The notes under the pieces: model-generated | Told to the model about the DNA's origin: nothing | The model's database searches: none | The model's input: only the letters and a program-made list of their open reading frames with translations | Program-made: the position numbers and the translations under genes | Assembly (NCBI GenBank): GCA_003165135.1 | Contig: PLSN01000215.1 | Coordinates: 361 to 11,434, forward strand | Length of the DNA: 11,074 nt | Reading direction: 5' to 3' | Source of the DNA: Bacteroidota bacterium | GTDB taxonomy: Bacteria; Bacteroidota; Bacteroidia; Chitinophagales; LD1 | Shown here: positions 5,695 through 11,074 of the stretch, piece by piece | How the letters are laid out: each line of letters begins with the position of its first letter | How positions within the stretch are numbered: position 1 is the first letter of the stretch

Positions 5695-6504
5695 ATGAAA
5701 AACACCCTTATTCTGCTCCTGTTTTGTTTATTTGCTTTTTCTTCTTTTGCTCAAAAAGACAGTGCTACAATAGCACCTAGAGATCGGATATATCTGAAAA
5801 GTGGTTTTGTGATAATGGGGGTAATAACTGAAAAAGACTCTACCGGCACCATAAAACTGGAAAGCGGGCACAGGGAGTTCAGTTACCGTGCTGATGAAAT
5901 CAAAAAAATAGAAAAAGAAAAACCTGTAAAACCTCCAAGACCTCAGATATATGGTTTCAAGAAAATGGGGTATACAGGTATTCTGGAATGCGGATATACT
6001 TATATGATACCAACAAGCCAGAGCAATAGTGCTTCCATGTTCTCTCTTCATTTTATCAACTCTTATCAGGAATCGCCCCTCTTTACTGTGGGCTTTGGTT
6101 TTGGCACGGAAATATCAAACAGGGAGCTCTATATGCTTCCTTTTTTTGCGGATTTCAGGTTAAATTTCACCAGAAAACACAATAGTCCTTTTCTGGAATT
6201 GGCCATAGGTTATAACGGAGTGATAAGCAATGTGACAATAAGCGATGGGCAGGGCGATTACTTTAGCCGCTATCATTTTTTCAGTGGATTTATGGTAAGC
6301 CCATCTCTGGGATGGCGGGTACGGTTAAATCCGAAAACGGCTCTTGTCTTTTCGCTGAGTTACAAGTATTATGATACGAACATCAGCCTTAATTATGCTC
6401 AGTATAATGGTAACTACTTCGGCACTGATTACTACACGCTATATACCTGGTACAGCTATTTAAAAAGTCAAGCTGTCTCTTTCAAGGTGGGGCTCCAGTT
6501 TTAG
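5695..6504 (+). CDS. predicted outer-membrane beta-barrel protein, unknown function
   Basis: A 269-residue protein with signal peptide 1-20 (MKNT, leucine/phenylalanine core, SSFAQ end). Residues 30-75 are a small beta-rich unit (DRIYLKSGFVIMGVITEKD, then EFSYRADEIKKIEKE) of a kind often placed at the start of Bacteroidota exported proteins. A short proline/lysine linker (76-85) follows. Residues 88-269 show alternating hydrophobic strands rich in Gly, Tyr and Phe (TVGFGFGTEI, FADFRLNF, FLELAIGYNG, SPSLGWRVRL, LVFSLSYKYYD), as expected for a barrel of about 8 strands. The last residue is Phe (VSFKVGLQF), the usual C-terminal signal for BAM insertion. It is thus a likely client of the chaperones at the left of the window. 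Its ligand or role cannot be read from the sequence. Its stop lies 6 bp from the convergent stop of cinA. Confidence 0.75.
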   Translation: MKNTLILLLFCLFAFSSFAQKDSATIAPRDRIYLKSGFVIMGVITEKDSTGTIKLESGHREFSYRADEIKKIEKEKPVKPPRPQIYGFKKMGYTGILECGYTYMIPTSQSNSASMFSLHFINSYQESPLFTVGFGFGTEISNRELYMLPFFADFRLNFTRKHNSPFLELAIGYNGVISNVTISDGQGDYFSRYHFFSGFMVSPSLGWRVRLNPKTALVFSLSYKYYDTNISLNYAQYNGNYFGTDYYTLYTWYSYLKSQAVSFKVGLQF

Positions 6505-6510
6505 ATTGTG

Positions 6511-7758
6511 TTACTTGAGTTCCCCCAGTACAAACTTCCTAAGCAGGTTCAAAGCGGTGATAGACGACAGGCGGATATTCTCCATCCTGCGAGGAAATAA
6601 ATGAAGTGTCTTTGTGATGATCTGATCTCTGTCCCCCACTGCAAAGCAAACAGTGCCGACGGGCTTCTCCGGTGTGCCGCCATCAGGGCCGGCTATGCCT
6701 GATATAGCCACACCATAATCCGCTATACTCACTCGCAGCAAACCCTCAAGCATCTCTCTGACACAGGTCTCGCTTACTGCTCCCTGTGATTCGAGTGTTT
6801 CTTTTTTCACGTCGAGTATGGCCTCTTTCATCTGATAAGAATAAGTGACAGTTGAGCCCTCGAAGTACCTCGAACTACCCGGTATACTCGTGACCAGATG
6901 ACCCGCATAACCTCCCGAGCAGCTTTCGGCAAGGGCAAATTTTTTCCCACGTGCGAGAAATAAGTTACCTATCAGTTCCTCGAGTTTGATATCCTCGTGA
7001 GCATAGGAGTATTCTTTCATCAATTCTTTTAGCTTGTCAAACTCCCTGTCTACCTCAGCCTCAGCTTCAGCTGTGGTGACTTCATAGGCAGATAACCTTA
7101 GTTTGACTATACCAAGGTCAGGTAGATAGGCGAGCTTCATCCATGCGGGCAGTTGCGTCTCAAACTCATCGAGTATCTTAGCGATGCTGGACTCACCAAT
7201 GCTGCAGGTCATGAGATTGCGGTGGATGATGTGCGGGAAAGTAAATCGCTGTGCGAGTTTCGGCAGGACATAGTTGGTCATCATCTGCTTCATCTCATAG
7301 GGCACACCGGGCATTGACATATATACTACTCCATTTACATCAAACCACATCCCCGGCGCAGTGCCACGGTCATTTGGAATGACCTCACAGTTTGAAGGGA
7401 GCATGGCTTGTTTCTTATTGAGCTCGAGTATGGCGAGACCACGCTTTTCAAATAGGACCCTCAGTTTCTCAAAGGTCTCCTCGTGATAAACCTCTTTGAC
7501 CCCGAAATACTGACATAAGGTATGTTTGGTAATGTCGTCCTTGGTCGGCCCGAGGCCACCTGTGATCAGTACTATCTCTGACTGGCTGCTGGCGCGGCGC
7601 AGGCCATCGAGGATATGGTCTGCATTATCACTCACGGAGAGTATCTCATATACTTTGGCACCGATGCCATTTAGTTGCTGGCCTATCCATGCAGAGTTAG
7701 TATCTATGGTCTGCCCTATGAGCAGTTCGTCGCCTATGGTCACTATGGTGCAATTCAT
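6511..7758 (-). CDS. cinA: CinA family protein (N-terminal CinA/MoCF domain plus NMN amidohydrolase domain)
   Basis: A 415-residue protein, the normal length for full CinA. Residues 1-170 are the MoaB/MogA-like nucleotide-binding domain with GDELLIGQTIDTNS (9-22), TGGLGPTKDD (66-75) and MPGVPYEM (149-156). Residues about 255-415 are the PncC-type domain with AESCSGG (277-283) and GIAGPDGGTPEKPVGTV (354-370). By family, the C-terminal part deamidates nicotinamide mononucleotide to nicotinate mononucleotide in pyridine-nucleotide salvage, and the N-terminal part can hydrolyse ADP-ribose; it acts in the cytoplasm. The frame is open to an ATG at 7824, but the start at 7758 is chosen because MNCTIVTIGDELL is the usual CinA beginning. 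The extra 22 residues are a basic run unlike the family. Minus-strand TAATATTG at 7783-7776, 17 bases before this ATG, is a near-match to the -7 box. The gene diverges from panD. Confidence 0.93.
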   Translation of the reverse strand: MNCTIVTIGDELLIGQTIDTNSAWIGQQLNGIGAKVYEILSVSDNADHILDGLRRASSQSEIVLITGGLGPTKDDITKHTLCQYFGVKEVYHEETFEKLRVLFEKRGLAILELNKKQAMLPSNCEVIPNDRGTAPGMWFDVNGVVYMSMPGVPYEMKQMMTNYVLPKLAQRFTFPHIIHRNLMTCSIGESSIAKILDEFETQLPAWMKLAYLPDLGIVKLRLSAYEVTTAEAEAEVDREFDKLKELMKEYSYAHEDIKLEELIGNLFLARGKKFALAESCSGGYAGHLVTSIPGSSRYFEGSTVTYSYQMKEAILDVKKETLESQGAVSETCVREMLEGLLRVSIADYGVAISGIAGPDGGTPEKPVGTVCFAVGDRDQIITKTLHLFPRRMENIRLSSITALNLLRKFVLGELK

Positions 7759-7775
7759 TGAGAGATTTATGGATA

Positions 7776-7783
7776 CAATATTA
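7776..7783 (-). promoter_or_regulatory. possible -7 box of cinA
   Basis: Minus-strand TAATATTG matches TAnnTTTG with one mismatch and lies 17 bases before the chosen ATG at 7758. It falls downstream of the alternative ATG at 7824. If used, it would rule out the longer protein. No -33 element is evident. Confidence 0.3.
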
Positions 7784-7859
7784 GTCAAAACCCTTTTCCT
7801 GCCTTTAATGTTTTTTTTCCGCATTACTGCTTAGGATTTTCATTTTGTCAAATTAAACC

Positions 7860-7867
7860 TAGTTTTG
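7860..7867 (+). promoter_or_regulatory. -7 box of the panD operon
   Basis: TAGTTTTG matches TAnnTTTG exactly and ends only 8 bases before the panD ATG. A start a few bases beyond the box would give an almost leaderless mRNA. Upstream, only T-rich DNA (7837-7840) stands at the -33 distance. It likely serves the whole rightward operon. Confidence 0.5.
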
Positions 7868-7875
7868 CACCCGCT

Positions 7876-8226
7876 ATGACCATTACAGTATATAAATCAA
7901 AGATCCACCGTGCTACGGTGACCCAGGCAGACCTCAACTATATCGGCTCGATCACTATAGATGAGGACCTCATGGAGGCCGCCAATGTCTATGAGCATGA
8001 ACGCGTGCAGATAGTGAATGTAAACAACGGCGAACGCCTTGAAACATACGTCATCAAAGGTGAACGCGGCTCCGGCACCATATGCCTGAACGGCCCCGCT
8101 GCCCGCAAAGTAGCAGTGGGTGATATCATCATCGTCATCTCCTACTGTCAGGTGACTATGGAAGAGTATAAGAAACATGTGCCGGTCACAGTCCACGTCA
8201 CTGCTTCTAACAAGGTAACTGATTAA
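7876..8226 (+). CDS. panD: aspartate 1-decarboxylase, pyruvoyl enzyme precursor
   Basis: A 116-residue protein, slightly shorter than the E. coli enzyme at its C-terminus. The self-cleavage site Gly24-Ser25 is intact (NYIGSITID); Ser25 becomes the pyruvoyl group. Other residues known from the E. coli enzyme are at the same numbers: Lys9, Arg54, Tyr58 ([12 protein letters not shown]) and Asn72 (LNG). It decarboxylates aspartate to beta-alanine in the cytoplasm for pantothenate and coenzyme A synthesis. The exact numbering match supports the ATG at 7876. panC and panB are not in the window. It is the first gene of a rightward operon, 26 bp before the membrane-protein gene. Whether a separate PanZ-type maturation factor is needed cannot be seen. 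Confidence 0.97.
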   Translation: MTITVYKSKIHRATVTQADLNYIGSITIDEDLMEAANVYEHERVQIVNVNNGERLETYVIKGERGSGTICLNGPAARKVAVGDIIIVISYCQVTMEEYKKHVPVTVHVTASNKVTD

Positions 8227-8238
8227 TTAAATCCTCGC

Positions 8239-8244
8239 AGGAGG
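8239..8244 (+). promoter_or_regulatory. strong Shine-Dalgarno site AGGAGG
   Basis: AGGAGG stands 8 bases before the ATG at 8253. Strong sites like this are unusual in Bacteroidota, which mostly rely on A-rich leaders; it fixes the start of the membrane-protein gene and may help reinitiation after panD. Confidence 0.7.
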
Positions 8245-8252
8245 ACCCCACC

Positions 8253-9269
8253 ATGTCAAAGACCCTCGGCAATATCCTTAAACTCATCATCTCGCTTGGA
8301 ATAGGGATATTCATCGTATGGTTCACAACCAGCAAACTCACGCCTAAAGATATAACTGACATCACCGGTATCTTCAAAAGAGCTAACTACAAATGGCTCA
8401 TCATAGGGCCCATGATAGGTATGATGAGCAATGTGGTACGCGCCGAAAGGTGGAAACAACTACTCAACTCGGTAGGATACCAGCCCAGCCGGATGAATGT
8501 GACTAGTAGTGTCTTTGTGATGTATGCACTCAATCTCGTTTTCCCGCGTCTGGGTGAGGTGACCCGCTGCACCTTGCTGTACAAGACGGATAATATCCCT
8601 CTGGACAAATCTATCGGCACTATGGTGCTGGAGCGGATGGTGGATATGGTCAGCATCCTGATAGTAGGCGCACTACTTATGGCGTTTCAGTATCAGTTGC
8701 TCTTTGACTTGCTCAACAATACGATCCTGGCCCACTACTCCGGCAATATCAAACAACTGACGACAGGCTATGGAGGCATTCTGCTCATAGTAGCCATTGT
8801 TACCCTTGGTTCGGGCTTGTTATATTTTCTCTACTATATGAGAGATCATCATATACTGGGCAAGGTATGGAGCTTTATCACCGGTATATTGCATGGTTTG
8901 GCCTCAATTTTGAAACTCGATAATCCATTGCTGTTTATCTTTTACTCCTTTTTGATCTGGTTTATGTATTTTATGATGATATATATATGTTTCCTCGGCC
9001 TGCCTGAGACAGCCCATCTGGGAGTATGGCCGGGAATGGCATGCTTGTTTTTCGGGGGCTTTGCCTTTATTATATCTCCGGGCGGCCTGGGTGCTTATCC
9101 TGCTACTATAGGAGCTGTGTTAGTACTTTACAAGGTAGCCTTCACAGTCGGGTTTGGATTTGGCTGGCTGGTCTGGTCCTTTCAGACAGCATCAGTGATA
9201 CTATTTGGAGTATTATCCTTTATATTGGTAAGTCGAAATTTCTCTGTGACACAAAAACCTGAAGCATGA
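8253..9269 (+). CDS. polytopic membrane protein, LPG-synthase-TM / UPF0104 family
   Basis: A 338-residue protein with about eight hydrophobic spans: roughly 8-25, 47-61, 86-99, 130-146, 174-196, 225-248, 259-276 and 284-327 (the last long enough for two). Family marks are RAERWKQLL (63-71), NLVFPRLGEVTRC (94-106), ERMVDM (127-132) and SPGGLGAYP (275-283). This matches the membrane domain of lysylphosphatidylglycerol synthase/flippase proteins. The C-terminal aminoacyl-transferase domain of MprF is absent, so a lipid or lipid-linked sugar transport role is more likely than lysine transfer; this is inference. It sits 26 bp after panD and overlaps the next gene by 4 bp (ATGA), which implies translational coupling with a sugar nucleotidyltransferase and fits a role in lipid-linked glycan metabolism. 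The substrate is unknown. Confidence 0.85.
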   Translation: MSKTLGNILKLIISLGIGIFIVWFTTSKLTPKDITDITGIFKRANYKWLIIGPMIGMMSNVVRAERWKQLLNSVGYQPSRMNVTSSVFVMYALNLVFPRLGEVTRCTLLYKTDNIPLDKSIGTMVLERMVDMVSILIVGALLMAFQYQLLFDLLNNTILAHYSGNIKQLTTGYGGILLIVAIVTLGSGLLYFLYYMRDHHILGKVWSFITGILHGLASILKLDNPLLFIFYSFLIWFMYFMMIYICFLGLPETAHLGVWPGMACLFFGGFAFIISPGGLGAYPATIGAVLVLYKVAFTVGFGFGWLVWSFQTASVILFGVLSFILVSRNFSVTQKPEA

Positions 9270-10270
9270 ATATCATAATCCCTATGGCGGGCTGGGGCAC
9301 CCGCCTGCGGCCGCACACGCTGACCATCCCCAAACCTATGCTGCCGATAGCCGGCAAACCGATTGTACAGCGATTGGTAGAGGACCTCATCAAATCTACA
9401 GATGAGAAAATAGACAATGTGGTCTTCATTATCCGGGAGGACTTTGGTAAGAAGATCGAAGAGCATCTGAATGCCATAGCCTACAGCATAGGTATACCCG
9501 GCCATATACGCTATCAGGACCAGCCGCTGGGTACAGCTCACGCGATCCTTTGTGCTGGAGACTTTCTGAATGACCGCGTCATTGTGGCATTCGCAGACAC
9601 ATTGTTTAAGATGAACTTCAAGCTTGAAACCGCCAAAGAAGGTGTGATCTTTGTACAGAAAGTAGCTGACCCATCTGCCTTTGGTGTGGTGAAGCTGGAC
9701 GCAACCGGTGCTATCACTGACTTCGTCGAGAAACCAAAGGAATTCGTCTCTGACCTTGCTATCATTGGCATTTACTACTTCCGTGAGGGAGCTGAGCTCA
9801 GAGCTGAAATGCAATACCTCATAGACAACAACATCATGGGCAAAGGCGAATACCAGCTGACCGATGCGATGGAAAACATGAAGCGCAAAGGCGCAAAGTT
9901 CGAGCGTGGTATAGTACAGGACTGGCTCGACTGCGGCAATAAAAACGCTACTGTTGATACCAATGCGGTCTATCTGGGCTATCTCAAAGGCACCAAACTT
10001 GTCCATGAGACAGCCAAGATCGTCAACTCTGTCGTCATTGAGCCTAGTTTCATAGATGAGGGCGTCGTGATCGTAGACTCTGTGGTAGGGCCTTATGTTT
10101 CAGTAGGAAAGAACACCGTGATCGAAAATTCTGTGATTAAAAAAAGCATCATTCAGTCCAACTCTGTTTTGAAAAATAAGTTAATTGAAAACTCAATGGT
10201 TGGAAATAATACTAAATTGCTTGGAAAATCAGAGGACCTCAGTATCGGGGACTATGTAACAACCGAATAG
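9266..10270 (+). CDS. sugar-phosphate nucleotidyltransferase with left-handed beta-helix tail
   Basis: A 334-residue protein. Residues 1-240 are an RmlA/GlmU-type nucleotidyltransferase fold: IPMAGWGTRLRPHT (5-18), IPKPMLPI (21-28), QPLGTAHAI (86-94), the metal-site segment FADTLF (109-114), EKP (155-157), GEYQLTDA (194-201) and DWLDCGN (219-225). Residues about 250-318 are hexapeptide-like repeats (SVVIEPSFIDEGVVIVDSVVG in parts, VIENSVI, SIIQSNSVL) typical of a left-handed beta-helix. It should transfer NTP to a sugar 1-phosphate in the cytoplasm, giving an NDP-sugar for glycan or cell-envelope synthesis. Glucose with dTTP or UTP is a reasonable guess, but the sequence does not settle it. 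The tail shows no obvious acetyltransferase catalytic histidine motif. It overlaps the preceding membrane-protein gene by 4 bp and is followed after 3 bp by the TPR lipoprotein gene. Confidence 0.9.
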   Translation: MNIIIPMAGWGTRLRPHTLTIPKPMLPIAGKPIVQRLVEDLIKSTDEKIDNVVFIIREDFGKKIEEHLNAIAYSIGIPGHIRYQDQPLGTAHAILCAGDFLNDRVIVAFADTLFKMNFKLETAKEGVIFVQKVADPSAFGVVKLDATGAITDFVEKPKEFVSDLAIIGIYYFREGAELRAEMQYLIDNNIMGKGEYQLTDAMENMKRKGAKFERGIVQDWLDCGNKNATVDTNAVYLGYLKGTKLVHETAKIVNSVVIEPSFIDEGVVIVDSVVGPYVSVGKNTVIENSVIKKSIIQSNSVLKNKLIENSMVGNNTKLLGKSEDLSIGDYVTTE

Positions 10271-10273
10271 TAA

Positions 10274-11074
10274 ATGACCTTATCCATAAAAAACATATGC
10301 ATTCCTTTAGTATTGCTCCTGCTTATCGGCGGGTGCAAGACGAGCAATAAAGCGGTATCTGACACTGCCACCAAGCTCACTGATGAGCAGAAAGTGTCAT
10401 TGGACAGGGCTTTTATGGATGGCCAAAGGGACAAGGCCATCGAGGACTATGATGAGGCATTGAAAAAATTTCAGGATGTCCTCAAGATAGACCCAAAAAA
10501 TGCAGATGCCCACTACGAGGTCGCAACCCTCCTCTATGGCGCCAATAAATTTGATGAGGCATTAGTAGAATCTGATGAAGCTGTCAAGTTAAGCCCTAAT
10601 AATAAGTGGTATCTGGAGCAGACTGCAGCCATCCAGATGAAAAAGAATAATACCAAAGATGCCATAAAATCATATGAGCAACTGATCAAGCTTAGCCCTA
10701 ATGACCCTGACAACTACTTTGACCTCTCCTATCTATACCTCCAAACCAACCAGCCTGACCTCGCTATCAAGACCTATGACCAGTTTGAAAAGAACTATGG
10801 TCTCGAGGAAAGTGTCGTGCTACAGAAAGAACGTATCTACCTGAAGGAAAACAAGTTTGACAATGCAGTAGCCGAGATACAAAAACTGATCGACGCCTAT
10901 CCAGGTGAAGTACAATACATGGGCATGCTGGCTGAGTTATATGCTCTCAACAACAAGAAAGACAAGGCCGCCGAGATCTATCAGAAAATACTAGAGATAG
11001 AACCTGACAATGCTCAGGCACTCATGGCTACCGCTGACATCAATGCCGGCAAAGGCGATTCCACTGCACGTTTT
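10274..11074 (+). CDS. TPR-repeat lipoprotein (3' end cut by window edge)
   Basis: The frame is open from the ATG at 10274 to the window end: 267 residues, no stop. Residues 7-20 are hydrophobic and end in the lipobox LIGGC with Cys21, so the protein is a predicted lipoprotein facing the periplasm or cell surface. From about residue 45 onward there are at least six tetratricopeptide units, visible from repeats of the type A-x-x-x-Y/F-x-x-(A/V)-L-K-I-D-P-x-N (FQDVLKIDPKNADAHYEVA, SYEQLIKLSPNDPDNYFDLS, IYQKILEIEPDNAQAL). Such arrays bind partner proteins or peptides and have no catalysis of their own. Starting 3 bp after the nucleotidyltransferase stop, it is almost certainly in the same operon, perhaps as a scaffold for envelope assembly; that role is inference. 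A C-terminal domain beyond the window cannot be excluded. Confidence 0.88.
   Translation, partial: MTLSIKNICIPLVLLLLIGGCKTSNKAVSDTATKLTDEQKVSLDRAFMDGQRDKAIEDYDEALKKFQDVLKIDPKNADAHYEVATLLYGANKFDEALVESDEAVKLSPNNKWYLEQTAAIQMKKNNTKDAIKSYEQLIKLSPNDPDNYFDLSYLYLQTNQPDLAIKTYDQFEKNYGLEESVVLQKERIYLKENKFDNAVAEIQKLIDAYPGEVQYMGMLAELYALNNKKDKAAEIYQKILEIEPDNAQALMATADINAGKGDSTARF

Noticed and set aside
7759..7824. N-terminal extension of CinA from the ATG at 7824
   Set aside because: It adds 22 residues, mostly basic, ahead of the standard CinA beginning, and a possible -7 box lies after that ATG.
9182..10006. 274-codon frame on the minus strand
   Set aside because: It is antisense to the nucleotidyltransferase, whose motifs are unmistakable; the long frame follows from codon bias.

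Overview
The window looks like a chromosomal segment from a Bacteroidota bacterium, probably of the Chitinophagia/Sphingobacteriia type. The protein families support this: two-parvulin PPIases beside a SurA-like lipoprotein, a small orphan protein and an outer-membrane barrel of Bacteroidota style. So do several upstream sites matching the Bacteroidota -7 box TAnnTTTG, with few Shine-Dalgarno sites. The class-level placement is inference; no rRNA or tRNA gene is present to fix it.

Left part (1-5024, all genes on the minus strand): an envelope-biogenesis cluster read right to left. It holds a large periplasmic PPIase with two parvulin domains (3048-5024), a SurA-like lipoprotein without a clear parvulin domain (1970-2878), and a SurA-type chaperone/PPIase that runs off the window start (1-1305). 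These probably act together on unfolded outer-membrane proteins in the periplasm. Both intergenic gaps carry unusual structured repeats. One 22-bp hairpin (2909-2970) and one looser hairpin (1388-1428) are built from 7-nt repeats and hold the same loop core, GGAAACTAY. The 664-bp gap between the lipoprotein and surA also has a 15-bp direct repeat, a third core copy, a lone consensus promoter facing right and a very AT-rich tract.

Middle part (5025-7875): a divergent promoter region, a 120-residue orphan protein (5283-5645), and a 269-residue predicted outer-membrane beta-barrel protein (5695-6504). The last converges with cinA (6511-7758, minus strand).

Right part (7876-11074, plus strand): a tight operon of panD (aspartate 1-decarboxylase, giving beta-alanine for pantothenate/CoA), a polytopic membrane protein of the LPG-synthase-TM/UPF0104 family, a sugar-phosphate nucleotidyltransferase with a left-handed beta-helix tail (4-bp overlap with the previous gene), and a TPR lipoprotein cut by the window end. 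Spacings of 26, -4 and 3 bp suggest one transcript.

No mobile-element gene, CRISPR array, defence system or stable RNA gene was seen. The most unusual signal is the heptad-hairpin repeat family between the chaperone genes.
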